Source of the DNA: UBA6107 sp964459385
GTDB taxonomy: Bacteria > Chloroflexota > Anaerolineae > Anaerolineales > Anaerolineaceae
Assembly (NCBI GenBank): GCA_964459385.1
Contig: CAYWLG010000002.1
Location: forward strand, 1 to 64,000
Length of the DNA stretch: 64,000 nucleotides
Direction: 5' to 3'
Below the pieces are notes generated by a model that searched no databases, was not told the DNA's origin, and was given only the letters and a program-made list of their open reading frames with translations. A program made the translations under genes and the position numbers. Positions 1-8,387 of the stretch are shown piece after piece. How positions within the stretch are numbered: position 1 is the stretch's first letter; each line of letters opens with the position of its first letter.

Positions 1-14
1 TATGCACTTTATCT

Positions 15-77
15 CGGTAACATCTTCCCGTGAGGCAACGTTCCCCTTCGGTTACATTTTCCCATGAGGCATTACGT
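15..77. repeat. imperfect tandem direct repeat, two units 34 bp apart
   Basis: Two similar units lie at about 15-41 and 49-77. Both begin CGGT(A/T)ACAT(C/T)TTCCC and continue through GTGAGGCAACGT or ATGAGGCATTACGT. They sit upstream of the flavodoxin gene, with no gene between. They could be operator copies or the edge of an element lying mostly outside the window. The function is unknown. Confidence 0.5.
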
Positions 78-143
78 GGATCATTCCATTTATACAACGA
101 ATTTTCCAATTTTGCGTATTCTATAGGTAGAAAGGAAATCATC

Positions 144-614
144 ATGAAAGCAATCATTCTCTATGACTCTTATTTTGGCAACACCGAAAAGGTAGCCGAG
201 GCCATCGCCAGCTCGCTCTCAAAAAAGGCCGAAGTGCGCCTCAGCCGTGCAGATGCCTTTCAGGCCGAACAGTTAAACGGTGTAGACCTGCTCGTTTTGG
301 GCTCCCCCACCCGCGCCTTTTCGCCCTCTGAGGCCACCAAAGCCCTGCTCAAGGGGTTACCTGCCGGTTGCCTGAGCGGCACCAAAGCCGCCGCCTTTGA
401 TACCCGTGTGGACGTAAAGAAGGTGAACAACAAGTTTCTCACCTTCATGGTCAAACTTTTTGGCTATGCGTACCCATCCATGCAGAACAGCCTCAAGAAA
501 AAAGGCGCCCAGATCGTGTCTGAAGGGCAGGGTTTCTTCGTGCTCGACAGCGAAGGCCCCCTGCAAGACGGCGAACTGGATCGCGCCGCTGCCTGGGCCG
601 AGACCCTGCTTTAA
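144..614 (+). CDS. flavodoxin
   Basis: This 156-residue protein is the right size for a short-chain flavodoxin, an FMN-binding cytoplasmic electron carrier. It opens with a beta strand and the phosphate-binding loop (MKAIILYDSYFGNTEKVA), where the usual T/S-x-T-G-N-T is DSYFGNT. LLVLGSPTRAFSPS follows at about residues 49-62, the usual place of the second flavin-contacting loop. The start at 144 was chosen because it has an AAAGGAAA ribosome site just upstream and removes a long non-flavodoxin extension that the open frame would allow back to about position 30. The gene stands alone and ends in a strong terminator. The redox partner cannot be told from context. Confidence 0.88.
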   Translation: MKAIILYDSYFGNTEKVAEAIASSLSKKAEVRLSRADAFQAEQLNGVDLLVLGSPTRAFSPSEATKALLKGLPAGCLSGTKAAAFDTRVDVKKVNNKFLTFMVKLFGYAYPSMQNSLKKKGAQIVSEGQGFFVLDSEGPLQDGELDRAAAWAETLL

Positions 615-620
615 AATTTC

Positions 621-658
621 AGTCTGGCAGGAGAATCTTCTCCTGCCAGACTGTTTTT
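621..658 (+). terminator. rho-independent terminator after the flavodoxin gene
   Basis: A perfect 15-bp stem (AGTCTGGCAGGAGAA with its complement, 2-nt loop) ends at 652 and is followed by GTTTTT. It lies between convergent genes and may work in both directions. Confidence 0.92.
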
Positions 659-660
659 AC

Positions 661-1336
661 TCACCATGAATGTTGGCGTGCCTCGGCACGATATTTGCAG
701 AAGCCGCATTTCTCACTCGCGGGTGGCGGTTCGGGGGCACTTAACACCCGCATTACCTCTTCAATAAATCCTAAAAAACATCTCTTCATCCTTGGGCACC
801 TCCAACCAGGTCACTTCCCCGGCGTATCGGATGCGACCCCGTTCGTCGCGGTCAATATTCACCGGCTCTACACACAGCAGCCCCAGGCGCGTCACCGGGG
901 CGAGAGCCAGTTTACCCGGCGCCGCATGTTCCAGGGCATAAGCATACGCGCTGAGCTGGCGCCCGTAAAAGGCTACATGGTGCGGGTTGGGCTGGGAGGT
1001 CTTAAAGTCGATCACGGCATACCCGCCTTCATCGAACTGCACCACCGAGTCAAATTTGCCGGCGATGTAACAGGAGGCCAGCCCGTCCAGATGGATCGGT
1101 GTGGACTGCACCCAGTTGCCGCCGAAGATCACTTTACCGGGCGGCAGGTCTGGCAGCACTTCTGCCGTGGTTTTGTTCTCGAACATGCGCTTCATTAAAA
1201 GGTCAATATTGCTGAATATCTTCGGGAAGGCCATCTGTGGCCGCGAGATGCCCAGAGCCACCTTGAAGTAAAAACAGCGCGGGCACTCATCCCAAAGAAA
1301 GGTCAGATCGGATGGGCTTAATTTAAACGAGGTCAT
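661..1336 (-). CDS. PD-(D/E)XK nuclease-family protein, frame disrupted near the C-terminus
   Basis: This is a RecB/Cas4-like PD-(D/E)XK protein. The N-terminal part has a Cys pair (CPRCFYFK), a central acidic segment ending in AVIDFKTSQ (the D...(D/E)xK core), and a Gln-containing helix (FYGRQLSAYAYAL). The continuous frame stops at 761 after ...EEMFFRIY. If one base of the six-A run at 773-778 is ignored, the frame continues as MFLGFIEEVMRVL... and reaches a typical C-terminal KCGFCKYR motif before stopping at 661. The four Cys (CxxC plus CxxC) would form the metal or Fe-S site seen in this superfamily. The start at 1336 follows GGGAGG; the frame opens a little earlier, at 1354. The disruption is either a sequencing or assembly error in a homopolymer or a true inactivating frameshift. 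The DNA substrate and partners are unknown, and no cas genes are adjacent. Confidence 0.8.
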
Positions 1337-1480
1337 GGTGTTGCCTCCCTTCACAAGAGATAGACCAATTATATGTAATTTTGCGATTCATTTTGGCCTG
1401 GCGCTTTCCACTTCACCGCCTGTTTTTGCGTCCATCAGGCATGCTTTCTTCTATTTAACGAGAATTTAATTGGGTTGAAA

Positions 1481-1510
1481 TTAACATTTTTTCGCAAAAT
1501 GCGATAATAT
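1481..1510 (+). promoter_or_regulatory. candidate promoter of the GGDEF/EAL gene with an internal palindrome
   Basis: A TTAACA -35 and a TAATAT -10 are separated by 18 bp. The spacer contains the palindrome TCGCA-AAA-TGCGA (1492-1504), placed where a repressor would block RNA polymerase. This is read from consensus only. Confidence 0.45.
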
Positions 1511-1553
1511 AGGTCAGTTGCCTGTGGTTCACAATAATTCAAAAGGGGTAAAG

Positions 1554-4040
1554 GTGCATCGTTCGCTCCGAGATCGCTTACTTGTGAAACCCAGGGTTGC
1601 AATTGTACTTGCGATCCTCGTCTTTTCGCTTGCAACTTTCTCGACCTGCTTCCTGAAAGGCGACTTCTTTCAGCGTTTGCTCCCCGACATCCTCTCACCG
1701 CTCCTGAACCTGGCGGCTGCTCTGCTGATCTTGCGAGCCGCCCACATTACAGAAAATGAATCTCACCGCATGGCGATCACCTGGCGCTTTTTTGCAGCCG
1801 CTCAATTCTGTTATACGCTTGGCGATATAAGCTGGTCGGTGCTTGAACTGGGCTTCAAAAAAGTTCCGCTCATTTCTTTTGCTGACTATTTCTTTTTCGC
1901 TTATTATCCCCTCTTCATCATCGGCACCTGCCTGGCCAGCCATCGAGGTCATTCGCGCATTGAATGGTCCAAGCGGCTGCTCGATCTGGGCATCGTCACG
2001 ATCGCGACCATCATCGGCTACTGGAACTTTTTAGTGCAGCCCCTGGCACAATCCACCGGTCTGTACCCAATAACCCAGAATATTTTGATCATCGCCTATC
2101 CGATCCTGGACCTGATTCTGATCACCAGCATCTTTTGGCTGATCAACAGCAACCTCAAAGGCCACATCCGCCTGCCTATCATGCTGCTGGTAAGCAGCGC
2201 GGCCGTTTTGATCATCACCGATACCCTCTACGGGTATCAACTTATTCACGCTTCTGGCCGTTTCGAGCCCTTCATTCACCTGGGTTGGGCCGCTGCTCCT
2301 TTGCTCCTCTGCCTGGCAGGGTATTTCCAAAGCCGTTCAGCGACCTCGATGCCTGACTGTGTTCAAATAGAAGAACCTTACGAGTTTGAATTTGGCTGGC
2401 AGAAATATTTTAGCTATATTCCCTATCTCTGGCTCATTTTTGCCTTCAGCCTGCTCAGCCCGGCGCTGCAAGCTTATGTGCACATGGACCGCCTGCTGTT
2501 GTATGTTGGGGTGACGATCATTGGCATGTTGGTGGTCACACGCCAGATCGTTACGGTTGAAGAGAATCGCCGCCTGAACAGGCGCCTGGAAGCAATTTTA
2601 GGGCAGGTGCAGCAGCAGGCTTCGCTGCTCGAAGCCACCAACAAAGAACTGCAAACAGAGATCGTCACGCGGCAAAAAGTGGAAGAGCAGCTCTCTTATG
2701 AAGCCCTGCACGATCCGATGACAAACCTGCCCAACCGCACCCTGTTTTCAGACCGTCTGGAGCAGGCCATCCTAGATTCCAAGAATCACCCTGAGATCAC
2801 CTATTCGGTACTCTTTCTGGATATTGATCAATTTAAGGTGATCAATGACAGTATGGGGCATTCGGCCGGCGATGACCTGCTGATCATCATCGCGCAAAGG
2901 CTCAAAGAGAGTCTGCGCTCCTGCGATATCGCTGCACGGTTGGGCGGGGACGAGTTCGTGATCCTGCTTGAAAACACGGCTCAGAGTTCAAGAGAAGAAA
3001 CGGTTGCCTTTATTGTGAACCGTATTCAAGATCAAATTCAGCAGCGCGTTGAGTTGGAGGGGCAGAACATTTTCTTTACCACCAGCATCGGCATCGTGAT
3101 GGACGTATCGAAATACACCTCTTCTGTGGATGTGCTGCGCGATGCCGACATTGCCATGTACCGGGCCAAAGCGCTCGGCAAAGACCGCTATGAGATCTTC
3201 TATGAGGGGTTGAATGCTCAAGCCTACAATCGCGCCGAGATCGAAGACGGGCTGCGTTTTGCCCTCGAGAATCACCAATTTGAGCTGTACTATCAGCCAA
3301 TTGTCAAACTGAACACTTATGAACTGATCGGCTTTGAATCTTTCATCCGCTGGAACCACCCCACCTTTGGCGTACTGCTGCCAAATGAGTTCATCCCTGT
3401 GGCCGAAGAAATGGGGCTCATCCAATCTATCGGCCAATGGGTCTTGCTCGAAAGCTGCCTGCAGGTGAAACGGTGGCAGGAAAAGCACTCCAGCAATAAA
3501 TCGCTGGCTGTGCAGGTGAACATTTCGGGCAGGCAGTTTTCGCAGCCGCAATTCACAAAACAGGTCGAGAAAGCGCTCAACAAATCGGGGCTTGATCCAA
3601 AATCGTTAAAATTGGAGATCACCGAAGGGGTGCTGATCGAAAACTTCCTCACCAATCGGGATAAATTCAAGCAGCTCGGAAATCTGGGCGTGCAGATCGA
3701 GATCGATAATTTTGGCAGCGGATACTCATCGCTGGCCTATATTCAGAACTTCCCGATTCAGATCATCAAGATCGATCGTTCTTTTGTCAAAGATGTGGCG
3801 AAAAAGAGAAAGATGGTTGAACTGGCACGCGCCATCATTTCTATGGCTCACGATCTGGGCATGGAAACGGTCGCCGAAGGGATCGAAACCGCTGAACAGA
3901 TGAAAGAACTCAAAGACCTGGGCTGCGATTACGGCCAGGGATTTCTCATCTCTGATCCACTTTCTGTGCAGATGGCCGGGGCGCTGCTCGAAGGCTCAGC
4001 CCGCCTTTTCCCCGAAATCATACGCACTGAAGGCAAGTAA
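1554..4040 (+). CDS. membrane-anchored GGDEF-EAL protein with divergent EAL active site
   Basis: The 828-residue protein has about eight hydrophobic segments in its first 310 residues, a coiled coil at about 335-375, a GGDEF diguanylate cyclase domain and an EAL domain. The GGDEF motif is intact (RLGGDEF, residues 464-468) and an RxxD inhibitory site (RSCD) lies five residues before it, so cyclic-di-GMP synthesis with product inhibition is expected. In the EAL domain the signature is ESF (595-597) and the DDFG metal motif is DNFG (Asp718-Asn719). Later motifs (AEGIET, DYGQGF) are kept. Phosphodiesterase activity may therefore be weak or lost, leaving a binding domain. The GTG start at 1554 follows AAAAGGGG by 5 nt; the frame is open back to a TTG at 1518. 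The 3' end overlaps the convergent neighbour by 45 bp. Confidence 0.93.
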   Translation: MHRSLRDRLLVKPRVAIVLAILVFSLATFSTCFLKGDFFQRLLPDILSPLLNLAAALLILRAAHITENESHRMAITWRFFAAAQFCYTLGDISWSVLELGFKKVPLISFADYFFFAYYPLFIIGTCLASHRGHSRIEWSKRLLDLGIVTIATIIGYWNFLVQPLAQSTGLYPITQNILIIAYPILDLILITSIFWLINSNLKGHIRLPIMLLVSSAAVLIITDTLYGYQLIHASGRFEPFIHLGWAAAPLLLCLAGYFQSRSATSMPDCVQIEEPYEFEFGWQKYFSYIPYLWLIFAFSLLSPALQAYVHMDRLLLYVGVTIIGMLVVTRQIVTVEENRRLNRRLEAILGQVQQQASLLEATNKELQTEIVTRQKVEEQLSYEALHDPMTNLPNRTLFSDRLEQAILDSKNHPEITYSVLFLDIDQFKVINDSMGHSAGDDLLIIIAQRLKESLRSCDIAARLGGDEFVILLENTAQSSREETVAFIVNRIQDQIQQRVELEGQNIFFTTSIGIVMDVSKYTSSVDVLRDADIAMYRAKALGKDRYEIFYEGLNAQAYNRAEIEDGLRFALENHQFELYYQPIVKLNTYELIGFESFIRWNHPTFGVLLPNEFIPVAEEMGLIQSIGQWVLLESCLQVKRWQEKHSSNKSLAVQVNISGRQFSQPQFTKQVEKALNKSGLDPKSLKLEITEGVLIENFLTNRDKFKQLGNLGVQIEIDNFGSGYSSLAYIQNFPIQIIKIDRSFVKDVAKKRKMVELARAIISMAHDLGMETVAEGIETAEQMKELKDLGCDYGQGFLISDPLSVQMAGALLEGSARLFPEIIRTEGK

Positions 4041-4769
4041 CAGAATTGCCGGCATGTAAAAGTGCCAGGTCAGGTTCATGGCCAGAGTCGAGAGGTAACC
4101 GATCTCGATATTGTGCACCACGCCAACCAGTTCGCACACAAACCAGCAGGTCACCCCTAGCGCCAGCAACCAGGCATTGGTGCGCGGAAAAAGATGATTG
4201 CGAAATGCCTCCCAGGCTACCCAGAGCGAGGCTGTGAGAATGATGGCATAAATAAGTGACGGCCAGAACTGCCCAACGGCGTTCAAGTAAGGGATCAACA
4301 CAATGAAGAGAGCGATCACCGGCAAGAAGAAAGCCAGCGGAAAGCCGATCTTGCTCAACCCACTGCGCTGTGCCCCTAAAAATTTAAATCCTTTGGCATG
4401 ACGGATGAGCAGCAATATATGAGCTACGATCGATAACCCGGCGCCGATAAAAAAGACGGCGTTTCCAAGCGCCTTGTTTGGGCTATACACGTAGATGCTC
4501 ATGGTGATATCTACAATGACGATGCAAATAAATGAAACTGCCACCAGCCAGTAGTCACGGCGATTCAATCCACGCCAGGCAAAGAACGCGATCAGTGCGC
4601 ACAGCACCGAAACGGCCGGTTTCGCATAGGCCGGGTAGAAACTGCTGGAGCCGGTCAGCGTATTCATCCAGTCAATCGAAAGAAAAGAACCGGTAATAAG
4701 AAGTACCAGCACGGCCAACATAAAGGCAAATTTAAACTTACCGCTTATTACCAGAGGGCTGCTTTTCAT
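3996..4769 (-). CDS. multi-pass integral membrane protein of unknown function
   Basis: This 257-residue protein has about eight transmembrane segments and almost no soluble domain. A weak similarity in layout to the YhhN/TMEM86 lysoplasmalogenase family (AVFFIGAGLSIVAH in a central helix) is not enough to name it. The ATG at 4769 was preferred because GGAG lies 7 nt upstream; an ATG 12 bp earlier has no ribosome site. It overlaps the 3' end of the GGDEF/EAL gene tail to tail. No operon partner is evident. Confidence 0.7.
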   Translation of the reverse strand: MKSSPLVISGKFKFAFMLAVLVLLITGSFLSIDWMNTLTGSSSFYPAYAKPAVSVLCALIAFFAWRGLNRRDYWLVAVSFICIVIVDITMSIYVYSPNKALGNAVFFIGAGLSIVAHILLLIRHAKGFKFLGAQRSGLSKIGFPLAFFLPVIALFIVLIPYLNAVGQFWPSLIYAIILTASLWVAWEAFRNHLFPRTNAWLLALGVTCWFVCELVGVVHNIEIGYLSTLAMNLTWHFYMPAILLLAFSAYDFGEKAG

Positions 4770-4800
4770 TTTCAGCTCCATTACAGCAAGGATGAGGATA

Positions 4801-4827
4801 AAAAAAGAACGTCTCTGACGTTCTTTT
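4801..4827 (-). terminator. terminator of the ECF operon
   Basis: The stem AAAAGAACGTC/GACGTTCTTTT with a 3-nt loop is followed, on the minus strand, by a run of T. It lies 9 bp after the stop of the ECF T-component gene. Confidence 0.88.
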
Positions 4828-4835
4828 GAATCTAT

Positions 4836-5696
4836 CTAGGGGATCAAGAAGGCGGGCACCCAGAACTTTCCCACACCGAGCAGCGAAAGCGCCAGCGAAG
4901 CCGTGAACATGGCAATGCCCAAAACGATGAGCACCCGATCGCGGTTGCGATAGGTGAGCTTTTCCAACCAGGTGCGTGGCCCTACTCCAAAGGCGCGCAA
5001 GTCCATCGCGTCGATGATATCTTCACTGCCGGCGATGGCGTGGATGGTGACCGGCACGATCAAGGGGGCCAGCTTTTTCACCTGAGCAAAGAGGCCACCG
5101 TTGAGCTTTTCGATCTCATAGCCGCGTGCCTTTTGTGCATCCATCGTCAGGCTGAAATCGCGCCCAAAGGTGGGGATGAAGCGCATGGTCAAATCCATGC
5201 CGTAGGCGATCTTATCGGGCATCCCTAATCCGCGGAAGGTGATGCCATAGTGGGCCGGGTTGAGCGAATAGGGGATGAGAATGGTCATGCTGGCAATGGA
5301 AAACACCCTCACCAGCATGCTGAGCGCATACATGGCCTTTTCGGCCGTGATATTGAGCACGGGCGTCCAGCCAAAAATACTGAACGAAGCCGTTAATTTT
5401 GCCCAGGAATGCTCGGTTGTGTACAACTCCATCCCACCGCGGCCGGTCAAAAAGGTCAGCAGCGAGAAGAAAACGATAAATCCCATAATAAAGAGCCAGG
5501 CCTTTGCCATTTCGTGCCAGCGAATGCCGGACGTAAAAATGGAAAAGAGGGCGATCAAAAAGAAAAAGGAAAGATAGCGAAAATCCCAAAAGCACAGCGT
5601 GGAGCCAAGAAAACACAAAAAGAAGATGATCCACGCACGGGGGTCAAATCTTTGCAGCAGGGAATCACGTTTTCGATAACGCCAGGCAACGAGCAT
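4836..5696 (-). CDS. ecfT: ECF transporter transmembrane (T) component
   Basis: This 286-residue membrane protein is the energy-coupling T subunit that links the ATPases to the substrate-binding S protein in the inner membrane. It has about five or six hydrophobic segments and the two cytoplasmic coupling motifs of the family: AQKARGYE at about residue 188 and AMDLRAFG at about 231, the second a variant of Ala-Arg-Gly. It is the last gene of the SAM hydroxide adenosyltransferase, ATPase, S, T operon, starts 58 bp after the S gene and ends at a terminator. Confidence 0.9.
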   Translation of the reverse strand: MLVAWRYRKRDSLLQRFDPRAWIIFFLCFLGSTLCFWDFRYLSFFFLIALFSIFTSGIRWHEMAKAWLFIMGFIVFFSLLTFLTGRGGMELYTTEHSWAKLTASFSIFGWTPVLNITAEKAMYALSMLVRVFSIASMTILIPYSLNPAHYGITFRGLGMPDKIAYGMDLTMRFIPTFGRDFSLTMDAQKARGYEIEKLNGGLFAQVKKLAPLIVPVTIHAIAGSEDIIDAMDLRAFGVGPRTWLEKLTYRNRDRVLIVLGIAMFTASLALSLLGVGKFWVPAFLIP

Positions 5697-5754
5697 AACT
5701 TATACCTCGGGGATGGGCGGACGGCGAACCATCCGCCCATCAAGATTTGAGAAA

Positions 5755-6684
5755 TCAGCGACCGGTCTGTTTGCGTACAGCCGCGTAGGCGCCCACCAAG
5801 ATAGGCACAAGAATGGCAGCAAAGATCAGGTTCGGGCCGGCGGCCGGCAGGAACTCACCGACCAGGGCAACAGCTGGAGGATATCCATTGATCCAGATAT
5901 CGCTGACGGCGGCAAACCCGATGCCTAGAATATTGCCGAGCATACTCCAGGTAACGGCGGCGGCCACGTCGATGTTCTTGCCAAACACAAAGCGAACCAG
6001 AAGCACGATCACGAAGCCGATGACGAGTGAAAGACCGGCAAAGAGCGAGATCTTGGCATCGCCAAAGATGTTGTTGGCCACATCGTAGAACATGGCATTG
6101 GCAGTGTCAGGCTTGATCAGATAGAGAGCGGTGACGGCAGCAGCCAAAATGGCATTGACGATCAGAACCACATTGATGCTCTTCTTCTTGTCGGCAAAGA
6201 GCCAGGCCAGGCCAGCGATAAAGCCCACCAGACCGTTACCAATGCTCCACTGCGGTGAAAGACCAAAGCCGGTTAGGGCATCGCCGAACATGTTGCCAAC
6301 CGCGCCGGTGAAGAAGCCCACCACCGGACCAAAGGCGTAGCCGAAGAACATGGGGATGGCGATGGCCGGACGTAACGCCACCTGACTCACCGAAGGCACC
6401 ACAAAAACGGTGCCGTTGAACAGATAGGAGAAGATGGCGAACAGCGCTGCGCCAATGGCCATATAGACCACCTGGCGGGTACCGACTTCCCACATCTTAT
6501 GGTTTTTCGTGAGCAAATAGACCACGAAAACGATCAGCAAGCCGACGCCAACGAATGCAAAGCGCAGCAATGCTGTTTGATCCAGGTCGAGGCTGGGGTT
6601 GATGGTGCGACCGATCAGCCAGACGCCCAGGAAGAAGGCCAAAACGGCCGCGAGCGATAAGATGATTGACCAAACTTTCTTCAT
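5755..6684 (-). CDS. ECF transporter substrate-binding (S) component, large form
   Basis: The protein is fully membrane-embedded. The central part reads like an ECF S component (IAIPMFFGYAFGPVVGFF then TGAVGNMFGDALTG), which captures a vitamin or metabolite for the T/ATPase module. At 309 residues it is much longer than the usual 160-220: there are two extra N-terminal helices and an extra C-terminal part. The substrate cannot be read from the sequence. The linked SAM hydroxide adenosyltransferase gene points to adenosine, methionine or another SAM-related compound as a guess only. GGAGG lies a few bases before the start at 6684. Confidence 0.82.
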   Translation of the reverse strand: MKKVWSIILSLAAVLAFFLGVWLIGRTINPSLDLDQTALLRFAFVGVGLLIVFVVYLLTKNHKMWEVGTRQVVYMAIGAALFAIFSYLFNGTVFVVPSVSQVALRPAIAIPMFFGYAFGPVVGFFTGAVGNMFGDALTGFGLSPQWSIGNGLVGFIAGLAWLFADKKKSINVVLIVNAILAAAVTALYLIKPDTANAMFYDVANNIFGDAKISLFAGLSLVIGFVIVLLVRFVFGKNIDVAAAVTWSMLGNILGIGFAAVSDIWINGYPPAVALVGEFLPAAGPNLIFAAILVPILVGAYAAVRKQTGR

Positions 6685-6730
6685 GTGATCCTCCTCAAGG
6701 AATGATGAAAATATGTATAGACAACTTCTA

Positions 6731-8365
6731 TTACTTTACCACATGCGCCAATTCTTCGGCGCTGTAAAACTGACCCGTTTTCTTAAATAATTCTATATTC
6801 TTATCCAGCAAGGATGTCGGTACCAGGCGGTTCTTTTCGAGGCGTTCATGATCGCGCAAGATCTCTTCCGGCTTGCCATCACAGACCACCGTGCCTTCGT
6901 TGACCATCAACACGCGGTTGGCATAGATCACTGCCAGGTCGATATCGTGGGTGATGAACAAGATCGCCTCAAAGCTGGGCAATTGCAAGATCGAATCCAT
7001 GAAGTCCATATAGTTCTTGTAATCCTGCCCGGCGGTGGGCTCATCCATCACCAGGATCTTCGAGGTCATGGCCAGCACCGAAGCGATGCTGATGCGTTTT
7101 TGCTGTCCAAAAGAGAGTGCCAGCGGGGCATAGGCTTCCATGCCGTTCATGTGCACGATATCGACCGCCTGTTTGACGTTCTCTGCGACCGCTGCGGGCG
7201 AATGTTTCAAATTGGTGGGGCCAAACTCAAGTTCTTCCTGCACGGTAGGGGCAAAAAGCATGTGGCTGGGACTCTGAAAAACATACCCCAATGTCTGCGC
7301 GATCTGCGCCACGCTGATCTCGTGGGTGTCGTGCCCTTCCACGATCACCTTCCCGGCTTTGGGTTTGAGCAGCCCAATGGCGTGTTTCACCAGGGTGGTC
7401 TTGCCGGCGCCGTTGGGGCCAAGCACGGCAATGACATCCCCTTTATGGATGGTAACATTCACATCATGCAGCACAGGACGTTCGGGCTCGTACCAAAAGC
7501 CGACATCTTCAAACTTAACCAGAGGCTCATCGCTGGCCGGCTTACTGCCCAGATTGTTGCCCTGGCGCAGCACGGTCAGCCGCTCGGGGGCGGGGTCTTC
7601 TGCGGCACGCTGCATGATCATCTCAGCCGGCAGCTTCACCTCGTGATAATCGACCGTGCGGTCAAACCCGCTGGTGGGGCCGTAATACTTGATCTCACCA
7701 TCCCGCATAAAAATGGCGTTTTCGGGGGCGATGCGCAGCACGTCTTCAACGCGGTGCTCTACCATGAGCACGGTCATGCCCTCATCGGCCAGGCCGCGAA
7801 TGATGCGCAGGGCATCCTGCGCCGAGGCCGGGTCAAGGGAGGCCAGCGGTTCGTCCAGCAAAAGCAGCTTGGGGTGCATGGCCAGCACACCGGCCAGCGC
7901 CACTTTTTGCTTTTCACCGCCCGAGAGGTTAAAAGTCTCGCGGCTGATCAGATGGGGAATCTTTAAATGGATGAGTGCCTCTTCCACGCGCGCAATGATC
8001 TCTTCACGCGGCAGGGCCAGGTTTTCGAGCCCAAAGGCTACTTCATTGGCCACCTTGGTGCCCAAGATCTGGCGTTCAGGGTCTTGCAGCACAGTGCCTA
8101 CTAACTGAGAAATGCGCGCTAACGACAGATCTTTGATGTCGGTGCCGTCAATGAGAATTTGTCCGGTTAATTCGCCTTTATAACTGCGCGGAATGAGTCC
8201 GTTGATGCAGCGCGCCAGGGTAGTCTTGCCGCAGCCACTGGCCCCGGCGATCAACAATACCTGGCCGGCATCCACTGACAAAGAAATATCTTTCAAGGCC
8301 AGCTCAGTACGACTGCTGTAACGAAAGTTCAAATGATCGATGACCAGTGGATGTTCAGATGCCAT
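6731..8365 (-). CDS. ecfA: ECF transporter double ATPase (two ABC domains in one chain)
   Basis: This 544-residue protein carries two ABC ATPase domains, replacing the separate EcfA1 and EcfA2 subunits. Domain 1 has Walker A GASGCGKTT (about residue 40), signature LSGGEKQK and Walker B LLLLDEP. Domain 2 has GPNGAGKTT (about 317), signature LSFGQQKR and Walker B ILVMDEP. The signature of domain 2 departs from LSGGQ, so the two ATP sites may be unequal. It hydrolyses ATP on the cytoplasmic face to drive uptake through the T and S subunits encoded downstream. The start lies 22 bp after the stop of the upstream SAM enzyme gene. Confidence 0.93.
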   Translation of the reverse strand: MASEHPLVIDHLNFRYSSRTELALKDISLSVDAGQVLLIAGASGCGKTTLARCINGLIPRSYKGELTGQILIDGTDIKDLSLARISQLVGTVLQDPERQILGTKVANEVAFGLENLALPREEIIARVEEALIHLKIPHLISRETFNLSGGEKQKVALAGVLAMHPKLLLLDEPLASLDPASAQDALRIIRGLADEGMTVLMVEHRVEDVLRIAPENAIFMRDGEIKYYGPTSGFDRTVDYHEVKLPAEMIMQRAAEDPAPERLTVLRQGNNLGSKPASDEPLVKFEDVGFWYEPERPVLHDVNVTIHKGDVIAVLGPNGAGKTTLVKHAIGLLKPKAGKVIVEGHDTHEISVAQIAQTLGYVFQSPSHMLFAPTVQEELEFGPTNLKHSPAAVAENVKQAVDIVHMNGMEAYAPLALSFGQQKRISIASVLAMTSKILVMDEPTAGQDYKNYMDFMDSILQLPSFEAILFITHDIDLAVIYANRVLMVNEGTVVCDGKPEEILRDHERLEKNRLVPTSLLDKNIELFKKTGQFYSAEELAHVVK

Positions 8366-8387
8366 GCGCTACCTTCAAAATGTATGA

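Noticed and set aside
30..143. N-terminal extension of the flavodoxin
   Set aside because: The extra residues are not flavodoxin-like, and the ATG at 144 has a ribosome site and starts the first strand exactly.
661..800. Programmed -1 ribosomal frameshift at TTTTTTA in the nuclease gene
   Set aside because: The frame needed to reach the conserved C-terminus is +1 (one base skipped), not -1, so the slippery heptamer does not give it.
6848..7966. 372-residue open frame on the plus strand
   Set aside because: It is antisense to the double ATPase gene, His/Gln-rich and without motifs.
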